A DNA stretch of 64,000 nt, taken from contig NC_088304.1 of the NCBI RefSeq assembly GCF_032854445.1, positions 32,232,810 to 32,296,809 on the forward strand. The letters run 5' to 3'. The position numbers and the translations under genes were made by a program. The stretch's first letter is position 1. Each line of letters begins with the position of its first letter. Shown here in pieces: positions 43,203 to 53,740 of this stretch. The notes beneath the pieces are model-generated. The model did no database searches and was not told the DNA's origin. It saw only the letters and a program-made list of their open reading frames with translations. The stretch is from Liolophura sinensis (lineage: Eukaryota; Mollusca; Polyplacophora; Chitonida; Chitonidae).

Positions 43203-43639
43203 TATAGCTTAACGCCACATCGTCATAAAAGAAAGACTACTTCTTAATTGTCACGTTTGACGATATACATTGAACATTGGGTGCTTGCAGTGTTTGGGAA
43301 GCACTTGATGAGGTTTTCTGAATAAATTAAAGATTGCCATAACCGGTGATTACTTGATGAATTGGTTGACATTTATCTGTTTATTTATCTATTTATTTAT
43401 TTATTTGGTTGGCAAGTTACTGGCGAAATTTCCCACATGTGACGTACCGGTATGTACAAATATGAACATCACATTGGTGGAAGACAATGACACGAAAGAC
43501 AGCGAAAACGGCGACGCAACCATTGTCAATCACTTCCTGCTACAAAGGTCTCTCAGTCAGTTAGAGCGGAGTAATGGTGAGATGGTTTTAAAAAACGGCT
43601 CTCAATGATATGACTTAAATATCACCTGGGATCAAACTG

Positions 43640-44255
43640 ATCATACCAAAGGCTAAAATGATGCTTGTTGCTACCCTGTTTGACGCTCAGATCTGAGAGG
43701 TTAGAGCGAGTGAGTGAGTGCTTGGGGTTTAACGTCGTACTCAACAATTTTTCTGTCATATGATGACGAAGGAATCCTAAGGGTGCATGTACGTGTAATG
43801 TGCCTCCTTGTTGCAGGACGGATTTCCACCGCGCTTTTATTTAGTGCTGCTTCACTGAGACGACTTACCGAAGGCAAGTAAGCCGCCCCGCCCGAGCCAT
43901 TATACTGATACGGGTCAACCAGTCGTTGCACTAACCTCTTCATGCTGAACGCCAATCGAGGAAGTTACAACTTCCTCTTTTAAAGTCTTAGGTGTGACCC
44001 GATCAAGGATTGATCCTGGATCTACTGGTCCCGAAGCGGACGCTCTACCAGAGAGGTTAGAGAAAGGAGACAGGACTCACTGACCCGGTGTCATTATAAT
44101 GTGAATGGTGGGGAGTCATATCTGGTGTCTGTGGCATATGTGGCGGCAGCACTTCGGCGGCATGGACTCGCCCTGCCACAATAAGATACAGTATATGTAT
44201 CCCATAATGACTCCTCGTTGTCATTATGACTGAAAAATTGTGTGACGTAAGATGC
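43640..44255 (+). mobile_element. SINE family C, interrupted by a SINE B insertion
   Basis: Left part TTGTTGCTACCCTGTTTGAC through GAGAGGTTAGAG (43,695-43,706); right part from GAGAGGTTAGAG (44,051-44,062) on through TGACCCGGTGTCATTATAAT, GGCATGGACTCGCCCTGCCA and GACTGAAAAATTGT. The 12-bp direct repeat is the target-site duplication of the inserted element. Confidence 0.85.
43707..44050 (-). mobile_element. SINE family B nested in SINE C
   Basis: Complete reverse copy (GTGAGTGAGTGCTTGGGGTT at its 3' side, tRNA-like head near GGTCCCGAAGCGGACGCTCT) flanked by the perfect 12-bp repeat GAGAGGTTAGAG. It shows that family B was active after this family C copy landed. Confidence 0.93.
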
Positions 44256-45450
44256 CTTAAAAGTAAGCTTGATAATTCTTCAAAACACTTTCCCAAAACT
44301 CTGTAAATTAAAGGAGGAGAAAATTTAAATATCAGTCAAATACCATTGAAAAGAGTATGCACTTTCACACAGGTGCATGCCATAATAAATTTTAATATGT
44401 ACCTCAAGTTGATAAATTATAAATAAAGTCAGCACCAAAATCCGCTGTGGGCGACTCCATTTTGCATAAGAACTAGTCCTGAAGTCTTCTGTGTTAGGAG
44501 GAGAATTGCTGTCGGAAACCGCCTAAGTGCAGTTCGTACAGTTCGTTTTCCGTTTGACGATCGGGAAACCGGAAAGTTGATCGTAGGTTCCGAGTTTACA
44601 CGAACAAGCCGGCAGTTTTAACCACTCTCATTGGTTGAGAGGCAACTCAGCGATGTATGCCAGCTTTGCTGTTTTCAGGCTTTACGTGTATGGCGAGGGA
44701 AAATGGCAAAATTATGCAACAGGCACCACCAGATATAAAAAAAATGTGCTCTTTTCAGCCTATAGTGTCATGTTTCTAAATTTTCTTCTTTAAATTTTTC
44801 GTAACGTTTTTTCAAAATGAAATTGCCTGGGTTATACTGCCACGACGCGCCAAAACTGTGGAGAAAAGTTACGAAAAATTGACTGTGAAACTGGACCCAA
44901 ATCGACAGCAAGAAACTTTGAGTTCAGTGATATACTTTGAAAAGCACACAGAAGATCTCAAATACTATCATATAGTTAAAGACGTACAGCGCAGAGACGT
45001 ACAGCACAGAGACATACTCCCGACCACGAGACACACGAAGTTCCGCTTTCATTGTTCCTGAGGTCAGCTTGGTGAAAATAGCTGGTCGACAACACTCGTT
45101 AGTCCCTTTATTACATTCTTAGTTGAGGAAGTGTTGCTATAAGTCTGTAAGATACTCAAAGGTCGGTTTGTCAGCTTACCATTTTTTTTGGCATATATGG
45201 TTTAGTTTGAGTGCTCTGGTTTCCTCCATCAATAAAATTGCACGTATTTACACGTATCGCCACTAAATGAAAGAAAAAATTAAGTCAGTATGGCTTAAAT
45301 AATATTAAAATGACTAATTTTTCTAAAAATATGTTTTCATTTTCTATAATCAAAGAATCTGGTTACACAAATTCTTCTCTAAATCTAGTCTTGTGTTATC
45401 GAGGCATGCATTTATAATCCAGAAAACCGTGGTTAATCACTGGAAATCAA
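44256..45450. other. Non-coding stretch, nothing firmly assignable
   Basis: No exon recognised. A reversed CCAAT box (CTCATTGGTTGAG, about 44,627) and GC-richer sequence at 44,500-44,720 could mark an old promoter, but no transcript model follows. Confidence 0.35.
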
Positions 45451-45454
45451 CGTT

Positions 45455-45600
45455 CTTAGCCAAGGTCAGCAACCTGCCTGGCATTGGGGTTTCCTCGGGA
45501 TCTGTCCGGTTTTCTCCCACCATGATGCTGGCCGCCGACGTATAAGTGAAATATTCTTGAGTACGGCGTAAACACCGATAAAATAAGTAAATAAATCTTA
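45455..45600 (+). mobile_element. SINE family A fragment (3' part)
   Basis: GGTCAGCAACCTGCCTGGCA, CCGGTTTTCTCCCACCATGA and GTATAAGTGAAATATTCTTG with the AAATAAGTAAATAAAT tail. The head is missing. Confidence 0.85.
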
Positions 45601-45624
45601 GGCAAGATCCGCAATCAGACATTC

Positions 45625-46129
45625 GCGACGTCTTGTTCTGTCAGGCAAGATCGACATTGTATTGTGACGGGAAGAGGGATGGTTGACAGCACCATTCTGG
45701 TTCTGACAGACAAAACCGACTTTGTGTTGTAGTCGGAAGAAGGATGGCCGATAGCACGTACTAGTCTCATTCCGTCAGATAGGACGGGTATTGAGTGTGT
45801 CTTGGGAAGAAGGATGGTTAACAGCACTACTCTCCTTCTGTCACGCAGACAAGACTGCCATTGTGTTGTCGTGGGGAAAAGGATGGTTGACAGCACCGCT
45901 CTCGTTCCGTCAGACAAGACTGACATTGTGCTGTCTTGGGAAGAAGGATAGTTGACACCACGGCTCTCGTTCCGTCAGACAAGACTGACATTGTGTTGTC
46001 TTGGGAAGAAGGATAGTTGACAGCACCGCTCTCGTTCCATCAGACAAGACTGACATTGTGCTGTCTTGGGAAGAAGGATGGTTGACAGCACCATTCTCGT
46101 TCTGTCAGACAAGATTGCCATTGTGCTGT
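45625..46129. repeat. Minisatellite, left part, unit about 60-65 bp
   Basis: About eight diverged copies of GTCAGACAAGACTGACATTG, TGTTGTCTTGGGAAGAAGG and ATGGTTGACAGCACCACTCT. The same array continues at 51,298 on the far side of the LTR element. Minus-strand frames are artefacts. Confidence 0.92.
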
Positions 46130-46323
46130 TGTAACAGACTGTTCATATTCCTATGTATGTGACAGGGTAATATTATTCTTCGTGAACACTGCCATGCTGT
46201 ATACATGTATCTTTTTTTCATTTTTCAAAGAATTGTTACCGGAGAAAGTGCGATTTTCGTATTTTGGGTGACTATCATGTAGCTTGAGCGGGTTATGTTT
46301 TGACAGCCAAAACACGTGTGTCC
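46130..46323 (+). repeat. 5' LTR remnant
   Basis: Starts TGTAACAGACTGTTCATATT and shares CAGGGTAATATTATTCTTC, CTATCATGTAGCTTGAGCGG and ACACGTGTGTCC with the 3' LTR, after which the homology stops abruptly. It has about 38 bp near 46,195 that the 3' LTR lacks. Confidence 0.85.
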
Positions 46324-49300
46324 AACCTAAACAGTTGATTTCTGTATCATGTAATGTATTCGCTGATTCATGTACACCTGGTACTTGTACATTGTTTGAA
46401 CCAGATTTGGAATCTCAACTCCCATGTGGAATAGATGTTATAGAAACGGTTGTAGAAAACAAGGTTAATCTGTTTTTACGAAATAACACTAATCATGTTA
46501 TTACTGTGAGAGGGAGAACACGTCTAGGAACGCCTTTTCCAAATGATTACTTATCCCCTGTTTGTAATAATTCATCAGAATGCAATGCGAATGTATCAGG
46601 GATAAATGTAAATTGAACATGAGCAACGCGAACAGTTTGACTTGGACAACTGTGACTTGTCCAATGAATCGAGAGAAATCATTCAGGACATGTTTCGTAA
46701 TGAAATAGGGGCTTTTGCAAAGGATGATACTGACATTGGTTGTGTGAAGGACCTTCAAATGGAGATTAATCGCACAGACCAAATCCCTCTGAAAAAGACA
46801 TACTGATCTATTCCTTGTCCTTTATATCAAGAAGTGAAAGACTATATCCTGAATATGTTCCAGAAATGATGGGTGGCTAGAAGTAAGTCATCATATTCAT
46901 TTCCTCTTGTGTGTGTTCGCAAAAAGTGTAGAGCTTTGAGACTTTGCGTGGACTACCGTCAACTAAACGCCAAGCCGATTAGAGACAGACAGCCTCTTCC
47001 TCGGATTCAAGAATCGCTGGACTCCCTTGGAGGCAATGCATGGTTCACAGTTTTGGACCAACGGAAGGCTTACCATTCATCAAAGAGGGCGATCGTAACA
47101 AGACAGCTTTCGTCACTCTATGGGGACTTTATGGATGGATCCGCATACCGTTTGGCCTCAGTAACGCCCCTGCCGTGTTCCAACGACATATGAACGAGTG
47201 CCTCGTAGACCTCCGAAGTAAATGCTGTTTGCCGTACATCGATGACGTGTTAGTCTTCAGTGCTACATTCGAACAACATGTCAAGGATGTTCAGACAGTA
47301 ATAAAACGGCTTACGAAAGCGGGGATCAAGCTGAAAAATCAAAGTGCCACTTCTTCCAGAACCAAATACGTTACCTCGGCCATGTGGTCTCTAAGGATGG
47401 GTATAAGCCACATCCCGAAGATGTAAAAGTCGTTCAGTGCCACAGAATGTCGGTGATGTCAGACGCCTGATGGGATTCATAGGTTATTACAGGAAATACA
47501 TCCCGGATTTCTCACACAAGGCCAAGCCTATCTATGACGTAATGAAAGCTCCCAGTACTTCACCTGATGTCGATCGTCCAAAGACGCACAAATCATGAGA
47601 AAGAAAGAGTTGTAAGAAAACTTCATCCAAAAGACAAGCTCCATCATGTACATCAATTCAATGTACTCCCGCACATCAGAGCATACTCTGCCACATCATT
47701 GACTTGCTGAGGAGAGCCCCAGTTATGGCATATCCGGACTTCAATAAGCCTTTCATCTTACGTACAGATGCACCAAATCATGGCCATGGTGCAGTTTTGT
47801 ACCAGAAACAGGATAATGACGTACTGCGAGTCACTGGGTACGGACCGCGGACGTTTTAACACCAGCAGAGAAGAATTATTTTTTGCACTCCGGCAAACTT
47901 GAATTTCTTGCTCTGAAGTGGGCTACTGTCGACCGATTCAGGGACAATTTGTTCTACGCCCCCTCATTCGTCGTATACAGCGAAAACAACCCTCTTGCAT
48001 ACATGATGACTTAAGCCAGGTTAGACGCTACTAAAATGTGATGGGTCTCAGAATTAGCGGAGTACAACTTCACACTGAAATATCGTCCAGGGAAAGCAAA
48101 TGGTGATGCAGATTGATTGTCCCGCATGCCAGTTCCTATTAAATCCTTGATGAATGACTGAATGACTGCACAGAAGAGAGTACCAAAGACATATTCGGAG
48201 CTGTTTTGAATGGGCTCCAGGTTGGGACCTGTAGTACTGCTGCAACATGTCTGAGTAAAGGAGATATTGATGCACATGTCATGAGTACTACCTTACAGTC
48301 CCTGGACAAGAAAGAAATTGCATCCGCTCAGAGGGATGATCCTGCTCTTAAAGAATTTATTCAACAGTTGGAGCATCCGTCAAAGAGAATGCCAAGAGGT
48401 GATAAGTGGCAACTCTCGCAAGCCATATAAAGAAACTGAAACTTTTGGATGGGGTCCTCTACAGGGTGACTACTTGCTTTGATGGGTCAACACGTCAGCA
48501 GTTAGTTCTTCTGGACAAGTACAAGAAGATTGTGTGTGATGAACGTCATGTTAACATGGGAGGTACTGGTTCAGAGCGAACACTGAGCCTGATCAGAGAT
48601 CGATTTTATTGGCCAGGTCTTCAGGAGGATGTGGAAGAATTCATCAACAAGGTTTGCTCCTGTAAGCGAAGTAAGCATCCTGCTCGCAACACAAGAGCCT
48701 CTTTACAGCACTTCAACGCAACCATGCCGTTTGAAACTGTATCCATTGATTTCCTTGATCTAAGGAGAAGTAAGGCTGGTCATGAGTACATCCTTATTGT
48801 GATGGACCACCTCACAAGATTTGTTCAGGCATATCCAACCATGAACAAAAGTTGTAAAACAGTAGCGGACAGAATCTTTAATGATTACATCATGAGATTT
48901 GGATTCCCAGGTCGGATTCACCACGATCAAGGAGGCGAGTTCGAAAATAACCTCTTCAAGCGCCTGCATGAGGTCTCTCAGGTATTCAGATCAATATGAG
49001 CGTCATGTCCGACAATCGTATACCACTCTTAGTCCATAAAGGGCGTTCCAAGTCGATAATCGCAAGATCCATTGCCAAAATAACGTTTAACACTAGCTCC
49101 CAAAGACAAAGGTATGTAAGAAATTATACAAATAGGAAATAAAGCCGGTAACACACAAGAGAGAAGCGGTCATTAGTTTTCAATGGCGCCGGGCAGACAT
49201 TGGATATCCCAGGCATGAAGAACCACCCCATACCATTCTCAAGGAAACGGGCAGGTAGAGCGTTATTACAGAACCCACTTGAATATGCTCAGCACGCTCC

Positions 49301-50078
49301 CAGAGGTTCACAAATCCAACTTGGACATCCATCTCAGCAAGATGACCCATGCGTACAACTGTACTAAACATGAAACCACCGGATACACGCCCTTCTTCCT
49401 AGACCACCACGTCTCCCAGTGGATGTTCTCTTTGGCGTACAGCAGGACGCTGTACCTTGGAGAATCAAGTTATGTTGACGACTGGAAAATTGGTTTACGT
49501 AAAGCAGTTGAGACTGCATCTGAGAATGCCAAACGGGCAATGGAACATTCTAAGAAGAATTACGACAAGAAGGTATACAGCACTGTTCTCTTACCTGGTG
49601 ATAGAGTACTGGTTCGAAATTTAACCCCTAGAGGCTTAGAAACCCTAGAAAGCTTAAAAATTACTGGGAGGATAATGTATACCTTGTGGAGAAGCGCATC
49701 CAGAATGACAGTCCTGTATACTCTGTTCGACCTGAGAAGGGAAATGGACCTTGCAGAGTCATACACAGGAATTTAATGTCGCTTTGTGATTCTCTCCCTT
49801 TGGAATGTGACGTGGACAGAAAATCTAATACTAGCCCACCAATGAGAAAGGCAAAACGGTCAACACCTCGAATACCGCCTGTGGAACAGACATCGGAGGA
49901 TGAAAGTTCTGAAGAAGAGAAAGGACGTTTCGTCACTTCTAGACTTAATCCTCATGCAGAACCGTGGCCACCTTATGTTCAGTTACGTCGCTCAACTCGT
50001 GAGAGAAGACCTCCAATGCGGTTGACTTACGATTATGGTGGCAACTTCAGTGAATACCCAGAGGGACGGATGATGTAA
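46324..50078 (+). pseudogene. pol remnant: RT, RNase H and integrase, frameshifted
   Basis: 46,324-46,620: protease-RT linker. 46,640-47,440: reverse transcriptase with LRLCVDYRQLN, a frame change near 47,070, then [12 protein letters not shown] and the catalytic YIDD box near 47,235. 47,450-48,130: RNase H region with several stops. 48,206-49,000: integrase with zinc-binding H-H-C-C elements, SIDFLDL and the second acidic residue in HDQGGEF. The stretch with the third acidic residue (about 49,000-49,280) is rearranged or frameshifted. 49,279-50,078: integrase C-terminal part in two frames. The order RT-RNase H-integrase is that of Ty3/gypsy elements. No complete domain set is readable. Confidence 0.88.
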
Positions 50079-50408
50079 GCAACATTAATGGGGAAATACT
50101 AAATATCTCCTCTGTGGATGGAAATCTGCTTGCAAAACTGTTACAGATACACCGTTTCAACAATAGTATTTGATCACCTTGTTAACTGGTTTGTAGGAAA
50201 AGTTGACATATTTCTTAGCGTACTAATGTACATGGTTGTGTGACTTGATTGGCCACCAAGCCTTAAGCAGTCGTTAGAATGAGGTTTAGATTTTTTACCG
50301 TTACTCGTGTAGTTACAAACTTTGTTCGAACTATGTTTCTGACAATCGTAGAAATGATAAGGTTTCGAAGTTAATTTTGGGGACGACATTCAAATTAAAG
50401 GGGCATTG

Positions 50409-51297
50409 TGTAACAGACTGTTGATATTCCTATGTGTGTGACAGGGTAATATTATTCTTCTTGAACATTGCTAATCGGCGAAAGTCCGATTTTCGTACTT
50501 TGGCCGACTATCATGTAGCTTGAGCGGGTTAGTGTTTTGACTTTAACCAATACACGTGTGTCCTAGAAGGACGTTTCACCCGCTGGGTTAATTCTATAAA
50601 TAAACCTTTTTGCATGTATGTTGATGTCATGAAATGTGTTTCACAACTTTGATAATAGTTGGTCGAATTAAGGCGAGAATAACGAACAGTGTTTTACTGT
50701 TGTATCTTGACTAATCCCGTTAAACATGTTTTGCTGTGTAGCGACGCCAAGTCTATAATGTTAAAGTTTCTGTCGCGAACTATTCAGTTGCGATGCGCAC
50801 ACCAGTAATGCAATGTGTGGAATAGTTGTTTGAATAGTTCGTAATAGTGTTTGTATGTAAGCCAAGTGAAAATTAGGATCATGTTACTTTAACGGTTCAA
50901 ATGATTCCACTGACATAAATATCTTCACGTCTTCAATATGAGGGAAATTAACTTTCTAGTAGGCCTAAACACAACGAGAAGTCCACGTCATATATGATCA
51001 GGATCCGAATGTTAATAAATGTATTTTCCCTTGACAGTGATTGTACATCGGTTACCCAGTTCAAATTGTGGTTTAATAAGGTTAAACTTTCGTGTAACTG
51101 TTCATTGATGTTCAAACCATGCAAATCTATGTAATGTAATGTAACTGTGAATTTGAAGTCCTCTGACTTTAACCAAAACACGTGCGTCCGAGACGGATGA
51201 CGTTGTTTCACCCGCAGGGTTTATCTATTAATAAACCTTTTTTTAGGACTCTGGGGTCCCGTCGTGTGTGTCACCAGCAATTTAAGGAGAGGTAAAC
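50409..51297 (+). repeat. 3' LTR with internal duplication
   Basis: Starts TGTAACAGACTGTTGATATT. The phrase GACTTTAACCAA, ACACGTG, GTTTCACCCGC, AATAAACCTTTTT occurs at about 50,540-50,612 and again at about 51,168-51,240, each with a polyadenylation signal (AATAAA). Either the LTR holds a duplicated R/U5 region or two LTR ends are fused. The right end is set by the CTGT repeat. Confidence 0.65.
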
Positions 51298-53640
51298 CTG
51301 TCTTGGGAAGAATGATGATTTACAGCATCACTCTCATTTCGTCTAAGAAGACTTCCTTTGTGTTGTCTTGTAAAAAAGGGATAGCTGACAGCACCACCCT
51401 CCTTCTCTCACGCAGACAAGACTGCCATTGTGTTGTTTTGGGAAAAAGAATAGTTGACAGCACCACTCTTGTTTCGTCAGATAAGACTAACGTGTTGTAT
51501 TGGGAAAAAAAGATGGTTGACAGCACCATTCTTGTTCCGTCAGACAATGTGTTGTAGTGGGAAGAAGGGTGGTTGATAGCACCACTCTCGTTCTGTCAGA
51601 CATTGCTGACATTGTGTTGTGTTGGGAAGAAAGATGGTTGATAGCACCAGACAAGATCACATTGTGTATTGTGAGGAACGATGGTTGATAGCACCACTCT
51701 TGTCCCGCCAGACAAGACCACATTGTGTATTGTGAGAAACGATGGTTGATAGCACCACTCTCGTTCCGTCAAACAAGACCACATTGTGTATTGTGAGGAA
51801 CGATGGTTGATAGCACCGCTCTCGTTCCGTCAGACAACATCACGTTGTGTATTGTGAGGAACGATGGTTGATAGCACCGCTCTCGATCTGTCAGACAAGA
51901 CCACATTGTGTATTGTGCGGAACGATGGTTGATAGCACCGCTCTCGTTCCGTCAAACAAGACCACATTGTGTATTGTGAGGAACGATGGTTGACAGCACC
52001 ACTCTCGTTCTCGTTCAGACAAGATCACGTTGTGTATTGGGAATAACGATGGTTGACAGCACCACTCTCGTTCTGTCAGACAAGACCACATTGTGTATTG
52101 GGAATAATAATGGTTGACAGCACCACTCTCGTTCTGTCAGACAAGACCACATTGTGTATTGTGAGGAACGATGGTTGACAGCACCACTCTCGTTCTGTCA
52201 AACAAGACCACATTGTGTATTGGGAATAATGATGGTTGACAGCACCACTCTCGTTCTGTCAGACAAGACCACATTGTGTATTGTGAGGAACGATGGTTGA
52301 CAGCACCACTCTCGTTCTCGTTCAGACAAGACCACATTGTGTATTGGGAATAATGATGGTTGACAGCACCACTCTCGTTCTGTCAGACAAGACCACATTG
52401 TTATTGGGAATAATGATGGTTGACAGCACCACTCTCGTTCTGTCAGACAAGACCACATTGTGTATTGTGAGGAACGATGGTTGACAGCACCACTCTCGTT
52501 CTGTCAGACAAGACCACATTGTGTATTGGGAATAATGATGGTTGACAGCACCACTCTCGTTCTGTCAGACAAGACCACATTGTGTATTGGGAATAATGAT
52601 GGTTGACAGCACCACTCTCGTTCTGTCAGACAAGACCACATTGTGTATTGTGAGGAACGATGGTTGACAGCACCACTCTCGTTCTGTCAGACAAGACCAC
52701 ATTGTGTATTGTGAGGAACGATGGTTGACAGCACCACTCTCGTTCTGTCAGACAAGACCACATTGTGTATTGTGAGGAACGATGGTTGACAGCACCACTC
52801 TCGTTCTGTCAGACAAGACCACATTGTGTATTGGGAATAATGATGGTTGACAGCACCACTCTCGTTCTGTCAGACAAGACAACATTGAGTATTGTGAGGA
52901 ACGATGGTTGACAGCACCACTCTCGTTCTGTCAGACAAGACCACATTGTTATTGGGAATAATGATGGTTGACAGCACCACTCTCGTTCTGTCAGACAAGA
53001 CCACATTGTGTATTGTGAGGAACGATGGTTGACAGCACCACTCTCGTTCTCGTTCAGACAAGACCACATTGTGTATTGGGAATAATGATGGTTGACAGCA
53101 CCACTCTCGTTCTGTCAGACAAGACCACATTGTGTATTGTGAGGAACGATGGTTGACAGCACCACTCTCGTTCTGTCAGACAAGACCACATTGTTATTGG
53201 GAATAATGATGGTTGACAGCACCACTCTCGTTCTGTCAGACAAGACCACATTGTTATTGGGAATAATGATGGTTGACAGCACCACTCTCGTTCTGTCAGA
53301 CAAGACCACATTGTGTATTGTGAGGAACGATGGTTGACAGCACCACTCTCGTTCTGTCAAACAAGACCACATTGTGTATTGGGAATAATGATGGTTGAAA
53401 GCACTACTTTCATTCTGTCAGACAAGACCACATTGTGTATCGTGAGGAACGATGGTTGACAGCACCACTCTCGTTCTGTCAGACAAGACCACATTGTGTA
53501 TTGGGAATAATGATGGTTGACAGCACTACTTTCATTCTGTCAGACAAGACTGACATGTACTGTATTGGGAATAATGATGGTTGACAACACTACTTTCATT
53601 CTGTCAGACAAGACTGACATGTACTGTATTGGGAAGACGA
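51298..53640. repeat. Minisatellite, right part, unit about 60 bp
   Basis: About 38 copies of ATGGTTGACAGCACCACTCT, CGTTCTGTCAGACAAGACCA, CATTGTGTATTGGGAATA, with a second type ending GTGAGGAACG. Copies near 51,300-51,600 are diverged and like the left part; 52,000-53,500 is strongly homogenised. Open frames on both strands are artefacts. Confidence 0.95.
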
Positions 53641-53667
53641 ATGCTAGCACCCGTTTGTGCTAGCATT
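53640..53667. repeat. Perfect 11-bp hairpin at the minisatellite edge
   Basis: AATGCTAGCAC, loop CCGTTT, GTGCTAGCATT. It marks the exact point where the array ends and SINE-tail-like sequence begins. Confidence 0.8.
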
Positions 53668-53671
53668 TGTG

Positions 53672-53740
53672 AGCCGTCGTACCAGAAGCATGTTAATTAT
53701 TAAGTAGGACCCGAAACACCAATCAAATAAATAAATAATG
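53672..53740 (+). mobile_element. SINE family A tail remnant
   Basis: GAGCCGTCGTACCAGAAGCA then ACACCAATCAAATAAATAAA. Only the 3' end is recognisable. Confidence 0.5.

Larger units (their letters stand above)
46130..51297 (+). mobile_element. Decayed Ty3/gypsy-type LTR retrotransposon inserted in the minisatellite
   Basis: Bounded by the 4-bp direct repeat CTGT (46,126-46,129 and 51,298-51,301), which rebuilds the intact minisatellite phrase GTGCTGTCTTGGGAAG when the element is removed. Order: truncated 5' LTR, pol remnants (reverse transcriptase, RNase H, integrase), purine tract AAATTAAAGGGG before 50,409, then 3' LTR. Gag and protease are absent, apparently through one deletion from within the 5' LTR into pol. 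Stops and frameshifts throughout make it inactive. The two LTRs differ clearly, so the insertion is old. Confidence 0.88.

Noticed and set aside
43354-43608. An 84-codon plus-strand frame
   Set aside because: Starts in a TTTA simple repeat, shows no domain and has no splice or promoter context.
51320-53372. Many frames of 60-90 codons on both strands
   Set aside because: All are periodic translations of the 60-bp minisatellite.
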